A DNA stretch of 64,000 nucleotides, taken from positions 23,554,080-23,618,079 of the forward strand of contig JAAOOA010000026.1 in assembly GCA_012861695.1 (NCBI GenBank). The letters run 5' to 3'. Positions 40,569 through 53,461 of the stretch are shown here, one piece after another. Both the position numbers and the translations under genes were made by a program. Position 1 is the stretch's first letter; every line of letters starts with the position of its first letter. Origin of the DNA: Trematomus loennbergii (Eukaryota; Chordata; Actinopteri; Perciformes; Nototheniidae). The notes beneath the pieces were generated by a model that worked only from the letters and a program-made list of their open reading frames with translations, made no database searches and was not told where the DNA came from.

Positions 40569-42770
40569 AATCCTGGCCTTTAGATAATATTTATTGTGTA
40601 TAACTTAACATGTTGGCCCCTTGGGTCATCATTAGAATTCATCTTTGAGGACCTTGCATATGAACTGCAGATTTCATGACATCTTAAAAATAGTTCCTCA
40701 AAATCCGCTGATTTACTTTTTCTGAAACTTGCAACTGCATCTCATGGTCTCCATTAGCAGAGGAAATGTTTTGCTCAGGCAATAAGTTATACCATAATCC
40801 TGCCAAAACACACATGCTAAAAAAAAAGTTTATTTGGCAGAGGTTATGTGTAATTGTGATCACTGACTCCATTTACACTTAGTAGACTTTTTTTACATAA
40901 CACGTTTGCTTTGTCCAGATTATACAATATTGTTTTCTTTGAAATGGTCACTGTCAGATTATATTATTTTATAAAATCTCTTTTTGTGGATCTGCTGCAA
41001 GCTTTAAATCCAATAGCAGTTTTTTTGTTGTCATAATAACATTATTGTGATCCTTGTTTCCCTTTCTGCAGGTCACCTATGAAGACTGGTTCATCACTCT
41101 CTACAATCTCTGTTACAGCAGCTTACCTGTTCTACTAGTTGGACTTCTTGACCAGGTAAACAGGCTTTGATGTAGAGAACAACAATGGTACAGAAAGAGG
41201 ATATTGTCCGGTTATTGGTTTAGCTCTTTTTGTTCAAAGTAATTGATACAAGCTGATTTTAAAGATGTAATACTCGCTGAAATGCACGTAGACGTGTTTG
41301 TTTTTTGCTAACTAAATCTGCTTCTTTCTCTTCTCGCTGCAGGACGTTAACGACAAAATAAGCCTGAAATTCCCACAACTCTATTTACCCGGACAGCTGG
41401 GGACGTTGTTCAACTACAAGAACTTCTTCATCAGCTTGTTCCACGGTATCTTTGTCTCGCTCATCATCTTCTTCATCCCCTACGGAGCCTTCCTTCATAC
41501 CATGGGGCAGGACGGAGAAGCCCCCTCCGACTACCAGTCCTTCGCCGTCGTCACCGCCTCCTCGCTCATTTTTGTCGTCAACCTGCAGGTTAGTCGTGTT
41601 CAGTTTTATGCGTTGACGGTTAAAAACTAGGAAGATTTGTATTAAACACAAACTTATCTTAATGACTCTGTGAAGAAATGATGTAAGCAGATGTGCATGT
41701 AATGAGTGTATTTAAAATGAATGACCTTTGTCCTCTGCTTCCCTCTCATGTGTCAGATCTCCTTGGAGACTTCCTATTGGACCTTTGTTAACTGCTTTGC
41801 CGTTTTGGGCAGTATAGCTATTTACTTTGGCATCATGTTCGACATCCACAGTGCTGGGATCCACGTCATCTTCCCCGCACCGTTCACCTTCACTGGTCAG
41901 TCACAAACAAAACCACCCACTGTGACACATTTAGTATGGTCTCTACTCCAAAACACTCTGAAACTGCAAGTATAAGAAGTGGATGTTAGCAGAGTAGTAG
42001 CTAACTGTGTATATGTATATTTTGTGTTTGTAGGTGCGGCGTCAAATGCTCTGCGGCAGCCCTACCTGTGGTTAACCATCATCCTGACTGTGGGCATCAG
42101 CCTGCTGCCTGTGATCTGCATCCAGTTCCTCCATAAAACCATCTGGCCCTCGATAGGAGATAAGGTGAGACCTCCATGACTCACCCTGATGCTTGGCCTG
42201 TCTTAAAGGTCGCCTATTATGCAAAATCCACTTGTTCATGTCTTTTATACATAACCATGTGTCCCCTCTGTGAAAAGAGACTCTGAAAGTTTCAGGAACA
42301 AAGATTCTCTCTCTTTGTCCTGATCCATTTATATAAAAACCTGTCTGAAAATGAGCTGATCAGATTTTGGCCACTTTATGATGTCATAACAATTTTTTGG
42401 CTTGTGTAACCATTAGCCAATCACCAACCACGGTAAAATGAGGTAATCTTGTAGTTTCTCCGATGTTGACTGCTTATTTCCCATCACCCCTTAGATCCAG
42501 AGAAACAGGAAGAAGTACGAGATGGAGCTCCAACAGGATGAGAGGAAAAAGCCGTCTGCCTTCCAGCGTGGCCGCGGTTCCCGCCGCTCGGCCTACGCCT
42601 TCTCTCACTCCCGGGGCTACGCCGACCTCATCTCGTCCGGGCGGAGCATCCGACGCCCTGCGACCGCCGCAACCCCCAGGAGAGCATCAGGGAGGTTCCT
42701 CAGAGAGAGGCGGAGAACATCTGAGCCGACAGACGTCAAAGTTATAGCCAGGTGGATTGTAAATATTTAA

Positions 42771-44145
42771 GAAAGTTAGTGGAGCGCTTGGTTTGTCTTC
42801 CGTTTTTATCTGTTGAGTCGCTGCTGATATGGTCAACTTCTGCACAGAAATCTGTTGGAGTTTAAAGGGCCATTTTCTTTCTTCTGGGTTATTTAAGTCT
42901 CTTAGAGGGAGAAAAGAAAAGTCCTCAATCAAGTTAAATGAAGCTTTACTGAATGTGTCTTTGCTCCAGTGTGTGACTCCACTGCCTCTCGTTCTTCCTG
43001 TGCACAGACTCTCTTGTTGAAAGACAAATGAAGGTCACCAAAGAGACTGCAGCCGTTTAACTTTATCTAGCGTGACTGACAATGTTGTTTAACTCAGGAT
43101 TTTAAAATGAATAGCCTTATTTTTAGTCAGTTTGTCTGCTCACCAATACTCTGACTGGATGTGGAGCCGTAGCTTTATCTAATGATACTTTTTTGATATT
43201 AACATTTTTAGCCTGATCCCTGCGGAGCACTTGATATGTAAGGGTTTTATTCAAATTTGAAATGTATGTTCCAGTCAATTTGTCCGTTAGCTTCATGAAA
43301 TTACACCGTCTATAAGTTTGGTTTTTATTATCATCCGTTGGGATGCACATCCAAAGATTGTCCTTCATAAAGAAAGGACTACAGCTAAACATGTCAAGGT
43401 ATCCGTTTTTTTATGTTTTATTATAAATAATGATGGGATATAAATGTGAAAGACTATGCAGGGTGGTTGGATGTGATAAAGTGTGTCTTAATTTAAAAAC
43501 TAAATTGTAAATAGTGATCTGTTCTCCTGCTGCATCAAATATCCCTTATATACATATATTTTCGTCACTAAATTTAGGAAAATTCAACTTTGTTTCAGTC
43601 TTAAAACCGTATAAACGCCTCTTCCAGACCGGAATCCTGTTCATCTTTTTCTATACCTCAACTTTACCTCAACATGCTCTGTAGGGAAACTGCATGGGGC
43701 TGCAACGTGTCTTCCTTTAAACGGCAGTCTTTGCAGAATAACTTCAAGATTTAGCTATCTTCTTTTTAACATGTCTCAGTTTGTTCATTTATTTGTTCTC
43801 TACTACGTTGAACTCAAGTCACACATTTATAAGGTGGTCAAAAGATGAGGATTTCGGTGTCTCACTGGTTGTTTACAACAAACCCGAAGAAGATTTTAGT
43901 TTTTTTGCAGTCCCATAAACAATTTTAGTATATTTGCTTAACCGTGCTAAGCCAAAACTGCTACATTCCTTCTCTGACTGTTACCGTTTCCCTTCATGCG
44001 AGTGTTACTGTGTGCAGAAATATGTAGGAGGTCTTTTTATTTCTGAATGAATGGAGGCTGGTGACTGAACCAGCAACAGTTTGGTCTTTCATATGATGGT
44101 ATTTTATCATGTGGTTGTAAATAAAAGCCAAGGGCACATTTAACA
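42771..44145 (+). other. atp8b1: ATP8B1 3'UTR, copy B
   Basis: Nearly identical to 8046-9465, with scattered one-base differences. Poly(A) signal AATAAA at 44120-44125. Confidence 0.6.
44120..44125 (+). promoter_or_regulatory. atp8b1: Poly(A) signal of ATP8B1 copy B
   Basis: AATAAA in the same context as in copy A (gttgtaaataaaagcc). Confidence 0.55.
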
Positions 44146-44454
44146 ATCTGAGTTCTTTCTTAATCTGTGTTTATTTTATTGTGTTGCCTCTTTTATGTAT
44201 CAATGTGGTGATTTATAAAAGTCAATCTCCATATTCCACGTACTAAACTCAACAGCAGTACCAAACGTCTTTACAGACTGGTGCAAAGGAGAGATTTTTA
44301 TTATAATAAAGTTATTACTAGTTTAGTTAAATTACCTTGTGAGTTACTTTAAAAAAAAAAGATCAACACTAGAGAAAGGTAGAAAGAAATAGTTTGTGCA
44401 TTTATTTTCTATAGTTTTTCCTAGTCTAGTAAAAGCTGAAACATGAAGCTTGAA

Positions 44455-44693
44455 TAAACAAAATGTACATAAATGCCTGTGAATAATACAAATACAAATG
44501 TATGAGTAATCGTAAACAATAATAAAAACTGGATATATCAAAATGAATGTGAGCTATACAAAATTACTTGCAACAATGAATAGTAGCTCTTTAGTAGGGG
44601 CAGAACAGTAGGCCATAGAAGGCTGACCCTTTCCTAAAAATGTTTTGGATCACCATGCACTGCATACTATTACAATTAAAATAGTAAAAACCA
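44455..44693. other. About 240 bp present in B, absent in A
   Basis: Noncoding AT-rich stretch between 'gaagcttga' and the MITE start. In A, 'gaagcttga' joins directly to 'ggtaggg' (about 9766), so A carries a deletion that also removed the first bases of its MITE. Confidence 0.6.
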
Positions 44694-45910
44694 GAGGTAG
44701 GGAAAGTACTCTAGTCTTGTACTTAAATCCAAGTAGAAATACCAGAGTGTAGGAATACTGTTTCAGTAAAAGTCCTGCATTCAAAATGTTACTCAAGTAA
44801 AAGTAGAAAAGTATTATCATCAAAATATAGTGAAAGTAGCAAAAGTAAAAGTAGTTATTGTGCAGATTGGTCCATTTCAGAATAATATATATGATATGTT
44901 TTTATAATGATTGATCATTAAAGTGTTCTCAAAGCTGGTAAAGGTGCAGCTAGTTTGAATGACTTTGTATACTGCAGGGTATAAAGCAGTGGCGAGCCGT
45001 CAGGGCCCTCTGTGAGGGCCTAAGATATTCTAAAAAATTATATTTAAAAACATTTAAAAAAAAAATATTTTTTAAAAATATATATTTTTTTAATATTATT
45101 TTTGTTATATTTTCATTAGTTTTACTGAATTTTTTTTTGATCTAATTGTATTTAAAATAACATTTCCAAAGAAATAAATCCTTCGAATCTGCCTGTTCAG
45201 TCTCTGTTTGAATGTGGGTTACATGAAAGAAGCTCGTCTGGCCCTCTCTGCGATTCACAGAGGGCCCGCTATAGTAACTGAACGAGAGAGTAATGACAGT
45301 ACAATTGACCAATCATATCTTCCCTCTAAATGGGTGGGTTTATTATCGCGGACTTTATGACAAGTTCCGCCCGCTGTGAAACTTTTCTTGTTTCCATAGC
45401 AACAACAACTTCCTGTCAACAGCGTGAACTCACCTTCAAAATAAAAGCATGCCAAATTACACTTAAGACATGTATACAACTGCAACGAAAGTAACAAACA
45501 CAATGCAATATCATTTTCAATGTCAAAGAACACAAATTGGGTTCACAGGTGTTGTTTTGTGTGGTAGAGGGTCGCTGTCATTGATGCGTTTTGCACCCTG
45601 GGCCGTGGTTTTGATATTCCGCTGAAGTATACGCTGTGACGTAATAACTCTTTTTTTTCTTTTTTTCGAGGAAATTGGTGGGGGTCAGAGGGCCTAGGTA
45701 TAAAGCTCACGGCTCGCCACTGGTATAAAGGTATTAAATACATGTAGTGGAGTAAAAGTACAATATTTACTTCCGAATTTTAGTTTGTTGTAGAAATACA
45801 AAGTAGCAAAAATGTAAAATACTCAAGTAAAGCACAAGTATCTCAACATTGTACATTGTACACATTGTACTTTACTTGAGCAAATCTACCTACTTACTGT
45901 ACACCAGTGG
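44694..45910. mobile_element. 'gtacttaaatccaagtag' family MITE, copy B, split by a hAT MITE
   Basis: Counterpart of 9766-10212 with a more complete left end (cagaggtagggaaagtac). Interrupted at 44987-45722. Confidence 0.65.
44987..45722. mobile_element. 736-bp hAT MITE with perfect 14-bp TIRs (copy B only)
   Basis: Ends CAGTGGCGAGCCGT and ACGGCTCGCCACTG are perfect inverted repeats. Exact 8-bp duplication GTATAAAG (44979-44986 and 45723-45730). Copy A has the empty site with a single GTATAAAG at 10040-10047. Noncoding. The intact ends and duplication suggest a recent insertion. Confidence 0.95.
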
Positions 45911-45954
45911 TACAGCTGTATCTCGATTGGTTAAGAAATAACTGCGGATGTCTC

Positions 45955-46850
45955 TGTGATAATCAGTGCAATACTGATAACGTGTGCAACACCTAATTTC
46001 CAGTAGCCAATCACATCCCGATCCGGGCGCAAAGCATTATCTCAGTAAACAAACCGCCAAGTAAACAGCAAGTGTGACCGTTGGATGCGCAGGTAGCTAG
46101 TAAACTGGAATAAACGGTATCGTATAAAATGAATGTAGGCCTACGGATATTTCTAAAGGCAAACCAGCTCCTGTAACACCGAAGCTGCAGTGCCTCTGCT
46201 AGCATCGACTCACCCTACATTTGAAGTTCAGAGCCTGGAGCCGACCATGACGGTACCGACACCAGTTAGCTTGCTGCTAGCACCGGGAATCCGACCCTCT
46301 TCAGTCCAACTGCCACTGACATGGGAGAAATGGAAGCTGTTTTGACTCGAAACAGCGATGCTCAAAGAAGTTATTGATGCCGATGATGCCATGCCACAGA
46401 AGCTTCATCAAGGTAAGACAATTAGTTATTTATTCCCTGACACATATTGACATGGACACTTTGCACCAACATATTTTATGGAGACTGACACCTGTCAAGT
46501 TATTTTGATTAAAGGTGGGGTAGGTAATTTTCAGGGTTCGTACGGGTGCTGGAAATCCTTGAAAATGCTTGAAATTTCATGTGCTGTTTTTAAGGTTTGT
46601 GTGCTTGAATTTTGGTTAAAGTGCTTGAAATTGCACTTGTTTTACTTTATAATAAATTGCTGACTGAATAGTTAGCTTTTTTCGATAAAAAAAAGAGAAG
46701 GAAGTCGGAGCGAGCTTAATTACTTTTCATAAAAAGACAGCTCCACTCCTTTTATACATATTTTGATATTTGAATCCTTCTCTTTTTCAGTTGCAGATTT
46801 TCCGTTTTCAGATTCCAAACAATTATTTTTTCAGTTTCAAATCTTGTTTT
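45955..46850. other. Spacer with a possible exon-like segment
   Basis: 46183-46530 is present only in B. It has an ATG at 46248 (MTVPTPVSLLLAPGI..., 35 codons) and a good donor-like gtaagac at 46411. No domain is recognised and the frame stops early. 46533-46645 is the 'ttcgtacgggtgctggaaat' repeat. Nothing else is supported. Confidence 0.3.
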
Positions 46851-47104
46851 TTCAGGTTTCACCGTTTTTTTCGCTTTCTAACTGCTGGCCCTGATGTTGC
46901 TTGGAGGGGCGGGGTTTACCAAAGAGTAGTGTTGCATCCTGAGTGACAGCCCTCCCTCTTCATGTTGCCTTAGTTCATGGATGTAAGGTAGCGCGAGAAA
47001 TATAACTCAACACTTTCTATACACAATACTCCCGTGATTGGTGGGAAACCAAACTGATACCAGCGTCAAAGTTCCGTTCAGCAAGCTGTTGAGCATCCTT
47101 GTTC

Positions 47105-47345
47105 AGAATCAGATCAGAATCAGAAAACCTTTATTAGTCCCACAGAGGGGACATGTACGTTGTTACAGCAGAAAAGAGCCACTGACAGCTTAATGTTACA
47201 TATGTTACATGCAAACAAAAGTATTTAAAGTAAAAAAAAAGTTATATGATAAAAAAAATATAATAAAATATAAAGTTATACAATTTACAAAATACACATC
47301 CTGTACCAGTTCTGAGGATTTAGCAGCCAGGTATATATTGCAGTT
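47105..47345 (-). repeat. Reverse-oriented LINE 3'-tail repeat (copy B)
   Basis: Equivalent of 11384-11640. Followed by an (AT)n tract at 47355-47388 that copy A lacks. Confidence 0.5.
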
Positions 47346-47351
47346 TTTAAT

Positions 47352-47392
<41 letters not shown>

Positions 47393-48276
47393 GGTTGGGT
47401 GAAGTGTTTTGCCCAAAATACCAAAAATATCTCATCTGCACTTTCCCCATAAAAATTAATTGTAATCAATACTTTTAGATGTAAATGGTTTATTGTATCA
47501 TTACTATGGGTCTCTGAAACAATCAGACGTTTACCACACTGTTATCAGACTTTTAGCACTTTTCCCCCCGCAGAAACGATTGATTTGCCTTTTTTAATCG
47601 TATTTTCTGCTGTTAATGCACTGTGCTCATGTTGGGTGATGCGCTCCCTGGAGCTCTCCTGTGGGGAATCTTGGAACTGCACTTAAATCACTTGGTGCTT
47701 TTTAAGCCATTTAAAATAGTTTTTCTCACTTTTAAAAAACGTTCTGCCCTCGAAATGATTTTAATCAGTATTACCATTATTTAGGGGCTGCATGACACAC
47801 ATTTGAGCATCCCTGCACACTTTCCTCCTATTTAAAACACTTTTCAGTGAGGTGCTGCAGCCTGATTCTCTCCTGTTTCTCTGCCCCTATTTTAAACACT
47901 TTCCCCTATTTAAAACACTTGCTAGAGGAGAAATCTCTATTTCAACCCTGATTTTGGCACATCTTGTAAATTAGATAAATGTAGCCTTGTGTTTTATTTA
48001 AGTCGCTGTTCATTGTTTGTTATATAAAGCAGATGTAATTATATCCTATGGACGCTGATAAGTGGATGTTGTGTCCTTTTGATAACTTTGTTGAGCTTGT
48101 TTTTAGCTGCATGTCTTTATCTCACTGAACAAAGTCCCTGGGTGTGAACTGCTTCAGCTGATAAGGCTGGTTATGAATCAGAGGGAGGAGATGCAGACAG
48201 GTCAAGGTGTTAAAGTCCAAGTATGAAGTCAGACTGCCAGACGCATTTTACAGCTCGACAGGAGGAGAACAACAGG
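47393..48276 (+). other. Spacer and probable 5' noncoding exon of NLR copy B
   Basis: Similar to 11641-12609. The last part ends 'aacaacagg' before a gtgagtg donor at 48277, as in copy A. No coding signal. Confidence 0.35.
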
Positions 48277-48489
48277 GTGAGTGTTAACACCAGGATCTGC
48301 TTTCTAACACATTCATTATTTACTCTGTTTTACTGGATGTCAGAAAATAACTTGTTGGTTAACAATCTGCGTCCTAGAGTCCAGTGAGACTTCTGCAAGT
48401 GTTGTACACTTTTATTATTTCTGTTTTCTGATCATCAGAGTTACATAACATGTGACAGCCCAGCGCAGACAAAATGGAGAGCGGCCTGT

Positions 48490-48492
48490 TAA

Positions 48493-48523
<31 letters not shown>

Positions 48524-48528
48524 TGTGT

Positions 48529-48568
<40 letters not shown>

Positions 48569-48575
48569 GTGTGTG

Positions 48576-48648
<73 letters not shown>
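48490..48648 (+). repeat. (GT)n microsatellite upstream of the NLR copy B start exon
   Basis: About 160 bases of GT with a few TGG and TTG interruptions, ending nine bases before the 'ctctcag' acceptor at 48657. Confidence 0.95.
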
Positions 48649-48649
<1 letters not shown>

Positions 48650-48657
48650 TCTCTCAG

Positions 48658-48795
48658 GCTGGAGAAGATGAGTGATTTAAAAGAAGAGGAAGAGGACAAA
48701 TCTTCAGTCTCCAGCGGTCTGTCTCTGAAGAGTGACCGGTCTATGGGTTTCCTTCCTCCAGGCTTCAGTAATGAACCTGGACCCTCAGACACAAA
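48658..48795 (+). CDS. NLR copy B, start exon
   Basis: ATG at 48668, ten bases into the exon. The product starts MSDLKEEEEDKSSVSS and ends EPGPSDTK at a gtaagag donor. This acidic start plus 'SLKSDRSM' repeat is characteristic of large teleost NLR families. Fully open. Confidence 0.75.
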
Positions 48796-48860
48796 GTAAG
48801 AGTTTCTACTGTAAACTGACCTGAAGAGCATCCAGTTTGTTGGTATCTGATCATCTAAAC

Positions 48861-51476
48861 GGGGGTAACCAACAGGTCGATCGCGATCGACTGGTCGATC
48901 TTCAAAGCCTTCACTGTCGATCCCTAGCATTTAAAAATAAAAATAATAATATTTTCAAAAAAAAAAAAAAAATTCTGGTTGGTTGGTTGGTTGTTTAAAC
49001 AAACTTTTTAGACCTAGCTCTGGTTTGTTGATTTGAATCACGCACAGGTCATTTTACAAACTCCAATTGGTTATTAGATATGTTGACGTCTATGAATTGC
49101 TGCATGCAATTGTGGGTGGGGTTAAAACAAATCGTATTTTAACGGTCATCTTGAGGAGTAACTTAAACTGTACCAAGTTCTGCTAATCTTTAACCAACAT
49201 CGATATGGCTGAGGGTCTGGCGAAAAAGAAATCAAAAACGTATTATTTCCACCCGGAATGGGAGCATGAATTTCTTTCACATCAGCGAAAGAGAAGACGA
49301 TATGCCTCATATGCCAACAGGCGGTAGCCTTGGCGAAACGGGGCAACCTGGAGCGCCATCATGCGAGCACCATGGTAAATTCAAAGACTCATATCCACTC
49401 AACAGCGCATTAAGAACCAAAAGAATTGATGAACTGAAAAGAGGACTAAAAGCACAGCAGTCGCTTTTCATCGCGCCTACAGCAAAGAGCAATGCAGCTA
49501 CAGAAAACGTCCCTCCGGATAGCCATATTTTGGCTCAGCACAAAAAAAACATTTACGGATGGTGAGATGATTAAAGAAGCAATGAGCGCCACAGCTGGCG
49601 TCTTGTTTGCAGATTCAAAAACAAAGAGGACATAAAAGCAAGGATAAAAAGTGTACCACTTGGTGCACCTACTGTAGCCAGAAGAGTCGAGTCATTGTCC
49701 AAAGATGTATCCCAGCAAGTATTAAAAGACTTGTCTCTCTCGGAATACTTTTCAGTTCAATTTGACGAGTCTACCGATGCCACAGACACAGCCCAGCTAG
49801 GTGTGTTTGTCCGAATGGTTTTCACGGATTTTACTGTCAAGGAGGCCTTTCTTGCCCTTATCCCATTGAAAGAACGAACCAGGGGTGAGGATGTGTACAA
49901 GGCATTCAAGGACTATGTTCGTGAGTACAAGATTCCCATTCATAAAATAGCGTCCTTCACAACCGATGGGGCACCAGCGATGCTCGGTGTTCGTTCAGGA
50001 TTTGTTGCGCTGTGCAGAAAAGACCCAGACTTTCCACCATTTGTAAACTATCACTGTGTGATACATCAACAGGCATTGGCAGCTAAAGCAATTGACATGT
50101 CACATGTAATGAATGTTGTTGTTAAGATTGTCAACTCAATTCGCGCAAAAGCACTCCAGCACCGGCTATTTAAGTCTTTATTGGACGAGCTCGACTCTGT
50201 GTATGGAGATTTGATCCTTCACGCCGATGTTAGGTGGCTCAGTCGGGGCAAGGTGCTCCAGCGTTTTCTGGATTTGCTGCCAGAGATCATCAGTTTTCTG
50301 AAGTCGAGGAACGAGGAGTATGAGCAGCTGTCCGACGATACTTGGTTATTGGACTTGGGGTTCCTTACCGATCTGACTGCAAAAATCAATGACCTTAACC
50401 GAGAATTGCAAGGGAAAGACCGAGAGCTTGGTCACATGATTAGCGCAGTGGAGGCATTCAAAGTGAAGCTCAGTTTGTGGACCACTCAGTTAAGACATGC
50501 GAGGCTGACACACTTCCCAAATCTTGAAAGGTGTCACAAAACCTCACAGACAAAACTGCTTTCCATCCTGAACAATTCTGCGCCCATTTGAACAAACTGA
50601 CATCAGAATTTGGTGCTCGATTTGTGGAGCTACAAGACATGGGGCAAGTAGTTGGTTTTGTATCAAACCCTTTCCTCAGCGTTGACATTGAACAGCTGTC
50701 AGCTAAAATGCAGGAGGTGTTTACATTACCTATGGGTGTTGACATGGAGATCATTGAAATGCAAAGCGACATTGAATTGAAGGCCAGAGCAAGAGATCAG
50801 GACTTTTGGTCACTCGTGAGTAGAGAGAGGTATCCACTGATTGTGTCATGTGCGCTTAAACTGAAGGCCTACTTTGGCTCCACATACTTATGTGAAACGG
50901 CCTTTTCACAAATGAAAATAATTAAATCCAAGTATAGAACTCGTATGACTGACGCACATCTTACTGACTGCCTCGGCTGGCAATCACTAACTATCAGCCA
51001 GATTTCAAAAGGCTTACGGATAATGTGCAGTCACAGCAGTCTCATTAAAGGCAGGCTGATAGAGCAACTTGAGCATTGAAAATATATTGTGCATTGAACA
51101 GAGAAACTTAATATGGATTACATTGAACTGTAGGCTAATATCTGTACATGTGAATATTACTAATTGAACTGAGAAACTAAATATAGTGCATTGAACAGAT
51201 ACTGTAAATATTAATAGTTTGTATTGAACAGATATGCCTACCGTAAATATGAATACTGTACATTGCACAGATAACTGTGCATAACTGTGTCTTTCTTTGT
51301 GTGCATCTTTACACGTACATTGATCCTGTTGTAACATAAATTGATTGCAAAAATAAATATGACGATGAATCGTCTTACTCCTAAGTGGGTTTTTTGGAAG
51401 ATATCGGATTGGTAGATCTCGGTTTACATTTTGGAATAAAAAGTGATCTTGGGCTTGAAAAGGTTGGTTACCACTG
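48861..51476 (+). mobile_element. 2.6-kb hAT transposon with decayed transposase (copy B only)
   Basis: Exact 8-bp duplication ATCTAAAC (48853-48860 and 51477-51484). Copy A has a single gatcatctaaactg at about 15500. Right end gttggttaccactg; left end gggggtaaccaac, which has lost or changed its first bases relative to cagtggtaaccaac. It holds the transposase at 49205-51079. Its sequence near both ends matches the nonautonomous element at 23899-25137. It lies in the first NLR intron. Confidence 0.92.
49205..51079 (+). pseudogene. hAT transposase (BED finger, RNase-H-like core), frameshifted
   Basis: Starts MAEGLAKKKSKTYYFHPEWE. A BED-type zinc finger follows (CLIC, GNLERHH) across a frame break near 49270. 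The core is open at 49695-50591: FDESTDATDTAQLG holds the first catalytic Asp, followed by FTTDGAPAMLGVRSGF, NYHCVIHQQALA and DVRWLSRGKVLQRF, all typical of Charlie-like hAT transposases. A one-base loss near 50538 moves to the frame 50531-51079, which ends with the dimerisation region (YLCETAFSQMKIIKSKYRTR). At least three frame breaks make it inactive as written. Full length would be about 620 residues, as expected for this group. Confidence 0.88.
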
Positions 51477-51789
51477 ATCTAAACTGTTTAATGAAACCCA
51501 GTAGAGAACATTAACAAAGCTGAATTGATCTCTTGCTTCTTGTCATCATCAGAGATAGTAAATAATCTACTAGTGAAATCATCCTCACACTCTACATGTT
51601 GGACTTTGTGTTAAATTAAGCAAATAAAATACAAATATGTAAAACGTTTCACACTCGAATGAATTTGAACAACAGAAACCCACAATCACGACTCAAAACT
51701 CTAAAGATCTTTCATAAGGTGAACAGTCATAGATCAAAAGCTGCTCTTTAAATGAACTAATGATGTTTAAACATGTGTTGTTTCCACAG

Positions 51790-51887
51790 ACAGAGAGCAG
51801 GGTCTACGGTCTCCATGTGGTCTCTGAAGAGTGACGGTCTAAACACTTCCTCCACTTCAGTAATGAACCTGGACCCTCAGACACAAA
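51790..51887 (+). CDS. NLR copy B, N-terminal repeat exon 2
   Basis: Equivalent of 15817-15911. It carries the same missing C in 'gtgacggtcta' and then differs ('aacacttcctcc'). Borders are normal. Confidence 0.55.
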
Positions 51888-53036
51888 GTAAGAGTCTCTC
51901 CTGTAAACTGACCTGAAGAGGATCCAGTTTTGATGTAATCTAATATATAAACTGTTCTTTAATGAAATCATGTGAGCAGTTTGTAAAGGGAAAACGCAGC
52001 AGAGTAAGCTAACATTATCTAAGGATATTTCAATATGCAATTATATTATCATTGTATCTGTGTATAAAATGGTTTTAAATAGCAAAATTTGATAAATTCT
52101 GATTTAAAAACATATATATATTGTCCAAAACATTATTTAACTACTTGGGCATATCTATGATATGTCTTTTTAAGATGTTTATTAATAATAGTGATAACCT
52201 GGTGAGCTGGTTGTGTTTAGCATTAGCAGATAAAACAGAGTTTTGTGATATACATGTAGAGTCAATACAAAGACCCAGATCCGTGCCTGGCAACACGAAG
52301 GAAGTGAAGATGTTAAATTCATATCACCTGCGTATTCGTGCAGCGTGACACATTTCAACTTGAGTGTAAAGTTTGTGACGCTCTGTTACAAAAACCTGTC
52401 AGTGTTGAGATTGTGCTCCTGGGTCTCTGACGGTCTGAGGGGAATCAGAGAGGAGAACAGAGCTCGACAGCAGCTCATATTCAATCAGGGTTATTCATGT
52501 TCCTGTATAAACCAGAGACTGTCTGTGGTGCTAACAATATATCACTGCTGTACTTATGACTTCATGAAGTTACTCTGAGTGTTGATGGAGCAGCTAATGT
52601 TAGCCTAGCTTTAATCAAACCCATCTCTTCAGAAAAAAACATTTAAAAAATGTTATGCTCATTGTGTTGGAGACAGACCTGACAAAGCATTAACTCAGGC
52701 TTTTTACATCAGTATCATTCTGTTGTTATTTAGGCATCCTTTCCATATGTTTATTTATATTAATTCACAGCAGATTCTATGCAAGTTGGGTTTATAGTGT
52801 ACCAGGTTAATACAGCTGTGTGTGTAGATACAGGGAACATGTGCTCCTCTGGGTCATGAATCCAGACAGGATGCTCTCTGGTTTTATGATCATGTGAATT
52901 GTAAGCTATCTACCTGATCACAAGGGTATATAGACCTTTTTTTAAATATCAAACTAGAATTTCCCCCTTGTTGTACCTTTGGTGAGAATCAGCCCACTAA
53001 TGTAAAGTGCTATAAAGGATGTGTTCCTCTCCACAG
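51888..53036 (+). other. NLR copy B intron, no feature seen
   Basis: Counterpart of 15912-17061. It differs by small indels and holds no supported gene. Confidence 0.5.
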
Positions 53037-53272
53037 AGGGAAGAGGAAGAGTGGTGTTCCTGTGGAGGAGCAGCTGTCCAGCTGTGCTCTGTGTCAGGAC
53101 GTCCTGAAGGATCCAGTCTCTACCAGCTGTGGACACTGGTTCTGCAGACAGTGCATCACCTCATACTGGGAGCAGCGCCCTCCATCAGGAGACCCCTGCT
53201 GTCCCCAGTGTGGAGAAAGATCCAGAACCAGAGCTGGCCTGCAGACAGCCAGTCAGACCAGCTCTGTACGAG
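53037..53272 (+). CDS. NLR copy B, RING-finger exon
   Basis: All eight zinc ligands are present (CALC, CGHWFCRQC, CPQC). 236 bp, open, almost identical to copy A. It is joined in phase to the FISNA-NACHT exon through a cagcag acceptor. Confidence 0.82.
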
Positions 53273-53461
53273 GTAAGAGGCCGAACTCATGCAGCGTCTT
53301 ATTCCTCTTCCTGGTTCATTTGTTTTTTTTATTAGGTATTCTGTTGAAGAACATAGACATTAAAATGTTTATAAAACATTTAAACTCAGTCTGTTTTTAT
53401 TAGTTTTATTGTTAGATTCTCAAAAGCATTTCCTGATTCTCTCCTGTTTCCTTCTCTTCAG

